NCBI RefSeq assembly: GCF_900143645.1
Contig: NZ_FRFD01000007.1
Coordinates: forward strand, 79,428-143,427
From: Anaerocolumna xylanovorans DSM 12503
Lineage (GTDB): Bacteria; Bacillota; Clostridia; Lachnospirales; Lachnospiraceae
DNA length: 64,000 nucleotides
Direction: 5' to 3'
The position numbers and the translations under genes are program-made. Shown here one piece after another: positions 16,231-25,517 of the stretch (its first letter is position 1; each line of letters starts with the position of its first letter). The notes beneath the pieces were generated by a model that saw only the letters and a program-made list of their open reading frames with translations, was not told where the DNA came from and made no database searches.

Positions 16231-17430
16231 TTATTTATGGTTGCGGTTCTTTTGCAAAAATTCCGGTATTTTAATACTTCCGGCATCATTATTTTCTCTG
16301 GTAGTGTTATGTGAAAGGCTGCTGCCATAGGAGGGATTTACATTCGTATTTGTTGCTGCCACCTGGGATTGTGCTTTCTCATAAGGAGACACCGGCTGGC
16401 TGTTAAACTTATAATCCGGTCTGCTCGTGGGCTGCTTTAGGAAGCTGGGTCCCTTTGCCTCAATTCTGCCGGTATTAGCTGCTCCTTCCAGTCCTGTCGC
16501 TATTACCGTAATGGTAACATAGTCAGGTGCAGTTTCATCGTACATGGCACCAAAGATAATATTAGCAGCTTCACCTGCCAGTTCCTGAACCATCGTTGCC
16601 GCTTCATTTGCCTCAATAAGGCTGATGTCACCGGATATATTGATAATAACATGGGATGCTCCCTGTATGGTTGTCTCAAGAAGGGGACTGGTAATCGCCT
16701 GATTCACAGCGCTGATACATTTGTCATCACCCTTTCCTATACCGATACCGATGTGGGCAACACCCTTGTCCTTCATAACAGTCTGAACGTCCGCAAAATC
16801 CAGGTTAATAAGTCCCGGCACATTGATTAAGTCTGTTATACCCTGGACACCCTGCTGTAATACTTCATCCGCTTTCTTTAAAGCATCCGGCATAGTAGTA
16901 CGCCTGTCCACAATTTCTAAAAGTTTATCATTCGGAATTACAATTAAAGTATCCACATGTTCTTTTAAGCGCTCAATTCCTGAAAGAGCATTGTTCATGC
17001 GGGCTTTTGCTTCGAATTTGAAGGGTTTCGTCACAATACCTACTGTAAGTATTCCCATATCCTTTGCTATCTGTGCCACTACGGGAGCCGCTCCTGTTCC
17101 TGTTCCGCCGCCCATACCGCAGGTTACAAATACCATGTCAGCACCTTTTATTATCTCTATGAGTTCTTCCTTGCTCTCTTCCGCAGCCTGGGCTCCAATC
17201 TCCGGCTGTGCCCCTGCACCAAGGCCCTTTGTCAGCTTTTCACCAATTTGAACGCACTGAGGTGCCTTACAGTTCTTTAAATGCTGCTTGTCCGTGTTTA
17301 CGCAAATAAATTCAACTCCAATAATATTTTGTTCAATCATTCTATTTACAGCATTATTTCCTGCACCTCCTACTCCGATTACTAGTATTTTTGCAGTAGA
17401 TTCTGCTTCACTCGTTCTTATTTCAAGCAA
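16231..17430 (-). CDS. ftsZ: Cell division GTPase FtsZ
   Basis: Tubulin-like GTPase that forms the division ring. 399 residues from a TTG start (MLEIRTSEAESTAKI). AAGGAGG ends seven bases before that TTG, whereas the GTG eight codons upstream lies before the ribosome site, so TTG is preferred. The GTP-binding motifs are clear: VGGAGNNAVNRM near residue 22, the tubulin signature GGGTGTGAAPVVA near residue 108, and later NLDFADVQTVM. The C-terminus ends in a variable Asn/Ser-rich linker and the conserved IKIPEFLQKNR tail that binds partner proteins. ftsA is not adjacent. It has its own promoter and terminator. Confidence 0.98.
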   Translation of the reverse strand: MLEIRTSEAESTAKILVIGVGGAGNNAVNRMIEQNIIGVEFICVNTDKQHLKNCKAPQCVQIGEKLTKGLGAGAQPEIGAQAAEESKEELIEIIKGADMVFVTCGMGGGTGTGAAPVVAQIAKDMGILTVGIVTKPFKFEAKARMNNALSGIERLKEHVDTLIVIPNDKLLEIVDRRTTMPDALKKADEVLQQGVQGITDLINVPGLINLDFADVQTVMKDKGVAHIGIGIGKGDDKCISAVNQAITSPLLETTIQGASHVIINISGDISLIEANEAATMVQELAGEAANIIFGAMYDETAPDYVTITVIATGLEGAANTGRIEAKGPSFLKQPTSRPDYKFNSQPVSPYEKAQSQVAATNTNVNPSYGSSLSHNTTRENNDAGSIKIPEFLQKNRNHK

Positions 17431-17459
17431 GGTACTTCCTCCTTCACTATACACCTAAA

Positions 17460-17497
17460 ATTATATTAATTATATACGATTGTGCCAACATATTCAA
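17460..17497 (-). promoter_or_regulatory. Two overlapping SigA-type promoters before ftsZ
   Basis: On the minus strand TTGAAT (17492-17497) is 17 bases from TATAAT (17469-17474), and TTGGCA (17483-17488) is 17 bases from a second TATAAT (17460-17465). The two are offset by nine bases. Both would start transcription shortly before the AAGGAGG and TTG start of ftsZ. Confidence 0.65.
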
Positions 17498-17582
17498 TAT
17501 TGCTGTTCTAGTAATATTAGGCTAGATATTCTAATAAATATCATATCTTTAATCCAGCAAATAATCAACCTTTTTTTGCGTT

Positions 17583-18305
17583 TTATTCAATAGGCTTGGC
17601 AACAATTTTTTCCTGTCCTTCCACAAAATTCTTCATATCGATAAGAAGCTTTTTACCGCCAGCTTTTGGCAGAAGCGTTTTGAGGTCAGCCATCTGTTCA
17701 TCATATGTATCTCTTTTTCCTAAAAGGATTTTATTTTGTCCGCTTTTTATAAGTACTTCCGAATCCTCATTAAACTGTATTGTGTCCACCTTGAGGTCAA
17801 ATTTCTGAATCAATCTGGTCAGCTCTAAGATAACCGGAAACAGTTCTTTTTTTTCCGTATCCATCTTATTGTAAAGTACAAAGCTGCTAAACTTAATACC
17901 GGAAATGAAAGGTACTCCTTTCAGTTTCTTTTCAGAGCTTTCAGCCACAATACCATCCTTGTCAAAATACATGTAACTTCCCATATACTGTATGCAGCCG
18001 ATAACCGGCTTTTCATATATACGGAGCTTCACCGTATGCCTGTCAACAAGACTAACTGTAATATCCTCCACAAAGGGAATTGTTTTTTTTCTGCCATATT
18101 TCATTCTCAAATAAAAAAGAATTGTATTTCCATCTGTTTTTTTTGACAGTATTTCCTGCTTTAACTCCTTCTCACTGTAATGGGTACTTCCGGTTATGCT
18201 TACAGTCCTTAGATTACAGGTCGTATAAAGCAGGAAACCTGCAAGGAAAACAAAGAGAACAGACAGTATTATTTTTTTTCTGCTTTTATCCTTTTGTGCT
18301 TTCAA
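17583..18305 (-). CDS. divIB: Cell division protein DivIB/FtsQ
   Basis: Bitopic division protein that stabilises the FtsL-DivIC-FtsW-PBP complex. About 240 residues. A short basic N-terminus precedes one membrane segment (IILSVLFVFLAGFLLYTT) and then a POTRA domain (VSITGSTHYSEKELKQEIL) and a beta domain. The start is TTG with AGGA upstream; no better start is seen. It lies between murA and ftsZ in the division cluster, as in Bacillus. Sequence conservation of this family is low, so the name depends partly on context. Confidence 0.9.
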   Translation of the reverse strand: MKAQKDKSRKKIILSVLFVFLAGFLLYTTCNLRTVSITGSTHYSEKELKQEILSKKTDGNTILFYLRMKYGRKKTIPFVEDITVSLVDRHTVKLRIYEKPVIGCIQYMGSYMYFDKDGIVAESSEKKLKGVPFISGIKFSSFVLYNKMDTEKKELFPVILELTRLIQKFDLKVDTIQFNEDSEVLIKSGQNKILLGKRDTYDEQMADLKTLLPKAGGKKLLIDMKNFVEGQEKIVAKPIE

Positions 18306-18346
18306 GGCTTCCTATCCTTTCCTGACGAAGTTTAACCACTCACTTT

Positions 18347-19606
18347 TTAATTTTCCTCTTTATAATCAATCTGTGCTCCCAATGTTCTTAAGTCTCTGCA
18401 TATATCCTCATAACCCCTTTGGATATGATAAGGATTTTTTACTATGGTCTTTCCTTCTGCCATAAGACCTGCTATTACCAGCGCTGCTCCCCCCCTTAAT
18501 TCACCTGCGGATACTTCAGAAGCTTTCAGAACAGGAACGCCGGTAATATAAGCCTCTCTGTCATGTAAACAAATCTGCGCTCCAAACCTGGCCTGCTCCG
18601 GTACATTCTGATACCTGCCTTCAAAGATCTCTTCTACAATTTTACTGCTGCCAGAAGCCTTCATAAGCACTGACATAATCTGTGACTGCATATCCGTAGG
18701 AAATCCCGGATACGGAGCCGTTTTAATTTCAGGAATGGCTGTTACATTTCCGCCAGACCGGATGGTAATGGAATCCTGGCCGCATTTTATATGGCTTCCC
18801 ATTTTTCTTAACGTCTGTATGACGGTAGAAAGACTTCCGCATCCAATACCTTTTAATGTAACTTCTCCCCCTGTACCCGCTGCTGCAGCCAAATAAGTAC
18901 CTGCCACAATCCGATCAGACGGTGCACTGTATTCTGTCTGATGCAAAGAAGCTACTCCCTCAATCTCTATTCTGCTGGTGCCTGCTCCATAGATCTTAGC
19001 ACCGGCAGAGTTTAAAAACTTGCATAGTTCCAGTATCTCCGGCTCCCTGGCTGCGTTAAATATTCTGGTTTTGCCAAAACCCAATGTTCCGGCAAGAATC
19101 ACATTTTCCGTTGCTCCTACACTGGGAGACGGGAAATAAATATCTGCTCCTTTGATACCGCTTGTAACGCACTTAACCAGCCCGTCCTCTTCTTCCAGAG
19201 CAACATTCATTTTCTGAAATGCATCAAGATGAAAATTAATGGGTCTGGCTCCTATGGTACAACCGCCCGGATAAGACACAACTGCATGGTGGCTTCTGCC
19301 AAGAAGCGCTCCTAAAAGAATAATAGAGGAACGCATTTTCTTTACCAATTCCGTGGGTACGACTTCCGTATTCAGTCCTCTGGTGTCCACAATGATAGAG
19401 GAGTCCTCCCAGGTAACGCTGCAGCCGATTTCTATCAGAATCTTAATCATGTGTTCAACATCCAGTATCTTAGGACAATGATTCAGCTTTGTAATACCAT
19501 TTATCAATAACGTTGCTGCTAATATGGGTAAAACCGTATTTTTAGAACCTTGTATGTTAACTTCACCATTTAACTTCTTACCACCCATAATTTCAATATA
19601 TGTCAT
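18347..19606 (-). CDS. murA: UDP-N-acetylglucosamine 1-carboxyvinyltransferase MurA
   Basis: First committed enzyme of peptidoglycan synthesis, transferring enolpyruvate from PEP to UDP-GlcNAc. 419 residues. The N-terminal motif LNGEVNIQGSKNTVLPILAA contains the UDP-binding Lys-Asn, and the catalytic Cys is in GGCTIGARPINFH near residue 116, so it should be fosfomycin-sensitive in type. The region GATENVILAG and the C-terminal RGGAALVIAGLMAEG are typical. I start at the ATG (MTYIEIMGGKK) after GAGGTG. It occupies the place where murG and murB stand in Bacillus. Confidence 0.97.
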   Translation of the reverse strand: MTYIEIMGGKKLNGEVNIQGSKNTVLPILAATLLINGITKLNHCPKILDVEHMIKILIEIGCSVTWEDSSIIVDTRGLNTEVVPTELVKKMRSSIILLGALLGRSHHAVVSYPGGCTIGARPINFHLDAFQKMNVALEEEDGLVKCVTSGIKGADIYFPSPSVGATENVILAGTLGFGKTRIFNAAREPEILELCKFLNSAGAKIYGAGTSRIEIEGVASLHQTEYSAPSDRIVAGTYLAAAAGTGGEVTLKGIGCGSLSTVIQTLRKMGSHIKCGQDSITIRSGGNVTAIPEIKTAPYPGFPTDMQSQIMSVLMKASGSSKIVEEIFEGRYQNVPEQARFGAQICLHDREAYITGVPVLKASEVSAGELRGGAALVIAGLMAEGKTIVKNPYHIQRGYEDICRDLRTLGAQIDYKEEN

Positions 19607-19711
19607 GGTGCACCTCAAACCTGATATAGTATTACTATATGTTAATTTTCTGTATTTGTGCCTTACAGATTTAGCCGGTGCTAAATCTGCGTTAAAAGGT
19701 GAAGAATATAC

Positions 19712-20857
19712 CTACCTTTCATATTTTATCTGATTGGAAACGCTTAGGACGATTCCCATTTCCGCCAGTAAAACCAAAAGGGAACTTCCTCCGTAGGAGA
19801 TAAAAGGAAGCGGGATACCGGTAGACGGAATCGTATTTGTTACAACCGCAATATTAATAAGTACCTGTGCTGCTATATGTGTCAATACACCAGTAGCGAT
19901 TAATCCGCCAAAAAGATCCGGTGCGTTTACCGCAATTACAAAGAGACGCCAAATAACCAGTACGAAGAGTAAGATAACTGCAACTGCTCCAAATAAACCA
20001 AGTTCTTCACATATGACTGCAAAGATCATATCGTTATGGGACTCTGGAATGAATCCCAGCTTTTGCATACTCTCTCCAAGACCTTTGCCGAATACACGTC
20101 CGGAGGCTATGGCATATAACCCCTGGAGTATCTGGTATCCCTTGGGATGAGTCTCAACATGCTTCCATACTTCAATTCTTTCACTTCGGTAACTTACAAA
20201 GAAGATGAAGATGGAACCAACTGCTGCCATCAATCCTCCCGATACAATAAAATAAAGCTTCTTCCTGCTGGCTACAAAACAGATGGCAACCATGATAAGT
20301 CCCATTACCAGCGCTGTACTGAAGTTCTGGGATAATACAAGTCCAATCAGCGGAAGAACCAGGATTAAAATCTTTAAGAATCCTCTGAATTTATCCAGCC
20401 TCTTTGGTGCCAGGCTTACAACAAATGCTGTAAATAAGATGATGCCAACCTTTGACAGCTCCGAGGGCTGAAATTTTCCAAGAGGTCCTAAAGAAAGCCA
20501 GCGCTTGGATCCATTGATTTCTTTAGCGAATATTAAAACAGCAATCTGTAAAACAATACACAAAAAATATAAGGCTGTAATCGGTCTGATTCTTAATACC
20601 GGAAGCTTCGCTTTGTAAATACGGTAATCTATTTTGGATACAATAAGCATTACAATAACTCCAAAAACAGCAAATGCTCCCTGCTTCTCCAGGTAAAATG
20701 CCGGGTTTCCGTAATCTCTGGCAGCATTATAGGAGCTGGTGCTATAAACCATTACTAACCCAAAGCATACCAGAAAGATTGTAAGAAACAGCAGGTTGTA
20801 ATCATAATAGCTATGAAGTTTTTTCGGTTTTCCTCTTTCTCTTTCTTCCCTTGTCAT
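19712..20857 (-). CDS. ftsW: SEDS peptidoglycan polymerase FtsW/SpoVE
   Basis: SEDS-family glycosyltransferase that polymerises lipid II with a partner PBP during division or cortex synthesis. 381 residues with about ten membrane segments. Family motifs are present: NGSKRWLSLGPLGKFQPSELSK near residue 135, then GLGESMQKLGFIPESHNDMIFAV and the end region IPSTGIPLPFISYGGSSLL. Because it stands with spoVD, pbpB, mraY and murD it may be the vegetative FtsW, the sporulation SpoVE, or both; sequence alone does not decide. It follows murD by 23 bases. Confidence 0.95.
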   Translation of the reverse strand: MTREERERGKPKKLHSYYDYNLLFLTIFLVCFGLVMVYSTSSYNAARDYGNPAFYLEKQGAFAVFGVIVMLIVSKIDYRIYKAKLPVLRIRPITALYFLCIVLQIAVLIFAKEINGSKRWLSLGPLGKFQPSELSKVGIILFTAFVVSLAPKRLDKFRGFLKILILVLPLIGLVLSQNFSTALVMGLIMVAICFVASRKKLYFIVSGGLMAAVGSIFIFFVSYRSERIEVWKHVETHPKGYQILQGLYAIASGRVFGKGLGESMQKLGFIPESHNDMIFAVICEELGLFGAVAVILLFVLVIWRLFVIAVNAPDLFGGLIATGVLTHIAAQVLINIAVVTNTIPSTGIPLPFISYGGSSLLVLLAEMGIVLSVSNQIKYER

Positions 20858-20880
20858 ACCGCCCTCTCTTATTTATGTCA

Positions 20881-22236
20881 TTATAGATTTCTTACGTATT
20901 CTTTAAAGAGGCGTCCTCTTTCCTCATAGTTCGGAAACATATCCCAACTTGCACAAGCCGGCGAGAGAAGAACACATTCTCCCTCCTGTGACAGTTTATA
21001 GCAGACCTCAACGGCTTCCTTTAGGGTCTCTGCTTTGTAAATTTCATTAAAGCCATGCCTTTTTGCGGTTTCCTCAATTTTATCCTTCGTCTGCCCAATT
21101 AATACAAGGGCTTTAATCTTTCCCCCAAAGGCTTCAACCCACTCATCATATTCAGAGCCTTTATCATATCCTCCTGCTATAAGACAGGTGGGAAACGGCA
21201 TGGAGTCAATAGCTTTTATGGATGCATCGGGATTGGTTCCCTTGGAGTCGTTGTAATATTTCACACCATTTTTGGTAGTTACAAACTCTATCCTGTGTTC
21301 TACTGCAACAAAATCCCTGACAGCCTTATTAATACACTCATAAGGAACATGAAGGCAAATTGCAATGCCGATAGCTGCCATGGTATTTTCATAATTATGT
21401 CTTCCAAAGATATTCATCTGTGTTACATTTACAATGCTTTGCGTGGTATGTCCATCACTGTAGAGGATATTGTCCCCTTCCAGATAAATGCCCTTATCAA
21501 GCTTTCTTAAGCTGCTAAAGTATAATACATTCGCCTTTAGTTTCTTTCCTGCTTCTCTCAAAACCTCATCCTCATAATTCAATATGCAGATGTCTTCTTC
21601 GTCTTGATTTTTTGTTATATTAAGCTTTGCAGCAATATAATTTTCCATGGTATGGTGACGGTTAAGATGATCCGGTGTAATATTTAAAATAGCACTGACA
21701 TAGGGCTTAAAATCTACGATTGTTTCAAGCTGGAAGCTGCTCATTTCAATTACAGTGACAGAATCCTTCGTTGTCTTTCCCGAAATATCCGTATACGGTA
21801 TTCCGATATTGCCTACAACAAAGACTTCATGATAGAAGGTTTTCATAATATCTCCCACAAGAGAGGTGGTTGTTGTCTTACCGTTGGTTCCTGTAATTGC
21901 TGCAATCTGTCCCTGTGACTTGTAGTAAGCAAGCTCTATTTCCCCCCAGATAGCAATATTGTTATCCCTCATTTTATTTACAACCGGAAGGTCCGTAGGT
22001 ACCCCCGGACTAAGCACTGCCATATCTATTTTAGTTAAGTATTCTTCTGATAAATTTCCCAGTATAATCTCCCCGGAAAAGTTCTGCGGCAGTTTCTCTC
22101 TTATAGTCTCTGCCTCCAGCCTTTCATTGGTATCATATACGATGATGCTATCCGTAATATCCTGCAAAAACCTGACAGCAGATATACCGCTTAAACCTGT
22201 TCCGAATACCAGCACCGTTTTATTATCCAGTCTCAT
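20881..22236 (-). CDS. murD: UDP-N-acetylmuramoylalanine--D-glutamate ligase MurD
   Basis: Adds D-Glu to UDP-MurNAc-L-Ala. 451 residues from the ATG chosen here (MRLDNKTVLVFGTGLSG). AAAGGAG lies just upstream; a longer frame with 24 extra codons is translated repeat sequence and should not be used. The Mur ligase ATP loop is GTNGKTTTTSLVGDI near residue 115, followed by ILNITPDHLNRH and NDSKGTNPDAS in the C-terminal part. Spacing from mraY is about 150 bases because a two-hairpin element lies in between, while the next genes are closely packed. Confidence 0.97.
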   Translation of the reverse strand: MRLDNKTVLVFGTGLSGISAVRFLQDITDSIIVYDTNERLEAETIREKLPQNFSGEIILGNLSEEYLTKIDMAVLSPGVPTDLPVVNKMRDNNIAIWGEIELAYYKSQGQIAAITGTNGKTTTTSLVGDIMKTFYHEVFVVGNIGIPYTDISGKTTKDSVTVIEMSSFQLETIVDFKPYVSAILNITPDHLNRHHTMENYIAAKLNITKNQDEEDICILNYEDEVLREAGKKLKANVLYFSSLRKLDKGIYLEGDNILYSDGHTTQSIVNVTQMNIFGRHNYENTMAAIGIAICLHVPYECINKAVRDFVAVEHRIEFVTTKNGVKYYNDSKGTNPDASIKAIDSMPFPTCLIAGGYDKGSEYDEWVEAFGGKIKALVLIGQTKDKIEETAKRHGFNEIYKAETLKEAVEVCYKLSQEGECVLLSPACASWDMFPNYEERGRLFKEYVRNL

Positions 22237-22369
22237 CTTAACTCCTTTCGTGAATATCCGCTTCCTAACATTCTTCGTATTTTCAATTTCATCAAAATCC
22301 CCATGCATACCGCAAGCAAGCTTGCGGTACTGCCTAAATAGAAAGTGAAAAATGCTTTTTATTTTTCAC
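22237..22369 (-). repeat. Two-hairpin element between mraY and murD
   Basis: TACCGCAAGC / GCTTGCGGTA with a two-base loop (22308-22329), a linker ACTGCCTAAATAGAAA, and GTGAAAAAT / ATTTTTCAC (22345-22369). Compared with other copies the first stem has changed on both arms and still pairs. Nearer murD the sequence CTTAACTCCTTTCGTGAATA matches the ribosome-site part of the copies at rsgA and the PTS IIA gene. Confidence 0.82.
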
Positions 22370-22386
22370 ACGGCTGCTTTTGTTTT

Positions 22387-23355
22387 TTATATCCCAAGTA
22401 AGGCAATGATACAGCAAATGGCTGTTGCAATGGAAAAAACAGATACTACCTTCATCTCTGACCATCCGCACAATTCAAAATGATGATGTATGGGTGCCAT
22501 TCTAAAAATGCGTTTTCCCTTTGTCAGCCTAAAATATACTACCTGCAATATAACCGACATTACCTCGATCAGATAAACCAGGCCAACAATTATCAAAAAC
22601 AATGGCATTTTTAACATAAAGGCCGAAGCCGCAACAAAACCGCCCAAGGCCAGGGATCCGGTATCTCCCATAAAAACTCTGGCCGGATAGATATTAAATA
22701 CCAAAAAGCCAAGCAGGCTTCCTGCTGCCGCATTGGTGATAGGAAAGATACTGCTGTTTTGCACAATAGCCGCCACTGAAAAAAATGTTGTAATAAGCAG
22801 GGTAACACTGGCTGCAAGCCCATCAAGCCCATCCGTGAAATTGGCACCGTTTACTGTCCCAAGCAGTACTATGAACATAAACGGAATAAACCAGATTCCA
22901 AGGTCTAAGAATCTTCCTTCCCGAAATCCTCCGGTAAAAGGTATTAACATAGAGGTTCCTACCTCGGTATAGCAGATAAAATAGTTGATAAGCACCGCTG
23001 ATACCAGTATTTGCCCTAAAAGTTTCTGCCAGACCTTTAATCCCATGGACCTCTTCATAATTATTTTAAGATAATCATCCAGAAATCCAATCAGACCGAA
23101 TCCTACTGTCGCAAACAATACCGGAATCATATCTCTGTTATTCTTTATGTACATTACCGAAGTAAATGTTACACTTAAAAGAATTACAATGCCACCCATA
23201 GTAGGTGTGCCTGATTTCTTGATATGGCTTTTGGGGCCGTTGTTTCGTACATATTGTCCCCATTTTAACTTTTTTAAGAATGGTATCAGTATGGGGCATA
23301 ATGTTAAGCTTATTACAAAAGCTATGACAACCGGCATTAGTATCCTAGAATTCAT
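22387..23355 (-). CDS. mraY: Phospho-N-acetylmuramoyl-pentapeptide-transferase MraY
   Basis: Membrane enzyme making lipid I from UDP-MurNAc-pentapeptide and undecaprenyl phosphate. 322 residues, about ten membrane segments. Signature motifs include KSGTPTMGGI near residue 47, FLDDYLKI near residue 90, NFTDGLDGLA near residue 170 (catalytic Asp-Asp region), FMGDTGSLALGG and MAPIHHHFELCGW near the C-terminus. GGAGG precedes the ATG. It lies between spoVD and murD; murE, which separates spoVD and mraY in Bacillus, is absent here. Confidence 0.98.
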   Translation of the reverse strand: MNSRILMPVVIAFVISLTLCPILIPFLKKLKWGQYVRNNGPKSHIKKSGTPTMGGIVILLSVTFTSVMYIKNNRDMIPVLFATVGFGLIGFLDDYLKIIMKRSMGLKVWQKLLGQILVSAVLINYFICYTEVGTSMLIPFTGGFREGRFLDLGIWFIPFMFIVLLGTVNGANFTDGLDGLAASVTLLITTFFSVAAIVQNSSIFPITNAAAGSLLGFLVFNIYPARVFMGDTGSLALGGFVAASAFMLKMPLFLIIVGLVYLIEVMSVILQVVYFRLTKGKRIFRMAPIHHHFELCGWSEMKVVSVFSIATAICCIIALLGI

Positions 23356-23440
23356 TCCTGTTTCCTCCGTAAAAATGCCTATTCATTCTTTTGTATGTTT
23401 TCTTCTGTACGGCCACCGATTATTATATTCTATCCCTAAG

Positions 23441-23471
23441 CATATGGCAAGCCTGCCAGTACTGCCCAAAC
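23441..23471 (-). repeat. Degenerate partial copy of the two-hairpin element between spoVD and mraY
   Basis: CATATGGCAAG...CCAGTACTGCCCAAA matches the hairpin-plus-linker half of the element found at sigE (CATATCGCAAG...GATACTGCCCAAAT) but the stem is broken and the GTGAAAA hairpin is missing. It stops just before the end of spoVD. Confidence 0.5.
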
Positions 23472-23478
23472 AGGAGAT

Positions 23479-25428
23479 TTATTCCATATATAGAATCAAG
23501 TTGCTGTTATTGTTAATTTCTTCTCCTTGCAGCGGGAATTGGCTCTTAACCTTATCCCCTTCTCCGTCGTAATATACCTCCTTAAAAGTATAATCCTTTA
23601 ACATTTTCTTCACTTCTGCTTTCGTCATACCGATCAAATCCGGCATAATCATAGTACCGATATTATTTTTCTTTATTTCTTCCTCAGTGTATTGGGGTTG
23701 AATCCCAAGATAAGGAAGAACATCTTCATAAACCTCAGCAACAACCGGCGCCGCAATGGTTCCGCCGTAGTAAATGCCTACCGGTTCATCTATCAGTATA
23801 ATGCCGATAATCTGCGGATTATCAGCAGGAGCAAAGCCTAAAAAAGAAGATATGTATTTGTTGCTGCTTCTTGGCAGCTTTTCAGAAGTAGCAGTTTTTC
23901 CTCCGATATGATAACCGGCAAGATAAGCCCTGTTACCAGTTCCTTCTGATACGACAGTTTCTAAAAGCTGTTTCATTAAATCAGAAGTTTCCTTGGATAC
24001 GGCTCCTGCTTCCTCTTTGTATTTAAGTGTTTTTACTATGGAGCCGTCTTTATTCTTAATTTCTACTCCAAAATGAGGAGTAACTATCTTACCGCCGTTT
24101 ACAATAGAACTGGCTGCAACTAAAAGCTGCAAAGGTGTAATCTGGAAAGACTGGCCGAAGGACATGGTAGCAAGTTCAACTGCCCCGACATTCTCCGGTT
24201 TATGCATAATGGATTTTGCCTCACCCGGAAGGTCAACTCCGGTTTTTCGCATCAAACCCAGTCTGCCAAAATACTTATACATATTAGTAACTCCGACCCT
24301 TGCTCCTATTTCCATAAAAACAGGGTTGCAGGAGTTCTTAATACCATCAATAAAATCTTCGCTTCCGTGTCCGCCCACCTTATGGCAGCGGATTCTGCGG
24401 TCCTCAACAATTTTATAACCCGGACAATAAAACCTGTCGGTCAGCTTTACAACCTTTTCCTCTAAGGCTGCCGTTGCAGTTACTACCTTGAAGGTCGAGC
24501 CAGGCTCATAGGTATCGCTGATACTGGCGTTACGCCACATATTATTGAGTAAATCATTCTTTTGTTTCTCCGTAAGTGTCGAAGAATCCAATCCATTTAA
24601 TGCAGAATCTGTAAGCGTGTATGGATCGTTTAAGTTAAATTCAGGTACATTTACACAGGCATAAATCTCACCGTTTTGAGGATTCATAAGAATCAGTTTA
24701 ACATTATTGGCCTGTTTGGCTTCTAATACTTTTAGTGCTGCCTGTTCTGCATATTTTTGGATATTAACATCTATACTGGTATATAAATCTTTGCCGGCAA
24801 CCGGCTCGATTCTGTCTTCTGCTGCATTTTCAATTTCAACGCCATAGGCCGTTGTAAGTGTGAGTATGGTTCCATCCGTCCCCTTCAGGTAATTATCGTA
24901 TTGAACCTCAAGACCTATAATTCCCTGATTATCACTTCCTGTAAATCCTATTACCTTGGAAGCTAAATCACCGTAAGGATAATACCTTTTGTAGTCTTCA
25001 TCCACCATGACTCCATCCAAATCATATTCTCTTATGGTATCTGCCACAGTTTTTTCTACATTGGATTTAATTCTTTCAATAGAGGAATTCTTCTCGACCC
25101 TCTTTTTGATATAGGCTTCACTAAGTCCTAAATTTTCGGACAGAAGCTTTATTACTTTCTCCGGGTCAGTAATCTGACTATGTATAACGGAAATGGTACT
25201 GACAGGCTTGTTATCTGCTAATACTACCCCATTTCTGTCATATATGATTCCTCTCTCCGCCTTAATTGCCCTCTCTCTTTCATGAAGTTCCTCTGCACGT
25301 TTGGCATAATCGGCAGATTTTGCAATCATTAAGTAAGCAAGCCTTCCTGTCAACAGTATTGCTGCTGCTATTACTACTGTTACTATAATAAGTACATTCC
25401 TGCGGTTGAAGGTTTTATTTCTTGCCAT
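23479..25428 (-). CDS. spoVD: Class B penicillin-binding protein with one PASTA domain, SpoVD-like
   Basis: Transpeptidase of the SpoVD type, needed for spore cortex synthesis in Bacillus. 649 residues. One N-terminal membrane segment (VLIIVTVVIAAAILLTGRLA), a PBP dimerisation domain from about residue 50, then the transpeptidase domain with active-site SxxK in YEPGSTFKVVTA near residue 300 and SxN in KNSCNPVF near residue 355. The third motif reads KTA (GGKTATSEK) rather than KTG. A single PASTA domain closes the protein (MPDLIGMTKAEVKKML), which distinguishes it from the neighbouring PBP. The ribosome site is weak. Confidence 0.93.
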   Translation of the reverse strand: MARNKTFNRRNVLIIVTVVIAAAILLTGRLAYLMIAKSADYAKRAEELHERERAIKAERGIIYDRNGVVLADNKPVSTISVIHSQITDPEKVIKLLSENLGLSEAYIKKRVEKNSSIERIKSNVEKTVADTIREYDLDGVMVDEDYKRYYPYGDLASKVIGFTGSDNQGIIGLEVQYDNYLKGTDGTILTLTTAYGVEIENAAEDRIEPVAGKDLYTSIDVNIQKYAEQAALKVLEAKQANNVKLILMNPQNGEIYACVNVPEFNLNDPYTLTDSALNGLDSSTLTEKQKNDLLNNMWRNASISDTYEPGSTFKVVTATAALEEKVVKLTDRFYCPGYKIVEDRRIRCHKVGGHGSEDFIDGIKNSCNPVFMEIGARVGVTNMYKYFGRLGLMRKTGVDLPGEAKSIMHKPENVGAVELATMSFGQSFQITPLQLLVAASSIVNGGKIVTPHFGVEIKNKDGSIVKTLKYKEEAGAVSKETSDLMKQLLETVVSEGTGNRAYLAGYHIGGKTATSEKLPRSSNKYISSFLGFAPADNPQIIGIILIDEPVGIYYGGTIAAPVVAEVYEDVLPYLGIQPQYTEEEIKKNNIGTMIMPDLIGMTKAEVKKMLKDYTFKEVYYDGEGDKVKSQFPLQGEEINNNSNLILYME

Positions 25429-25517
25429 AAAGGATGCCTCATATATCTGATTGTTTCATCTTATGACAATCCTTCCCGGGTTATGATAATACAATAAATT
25501 TAAGATGAAGTTTCACC

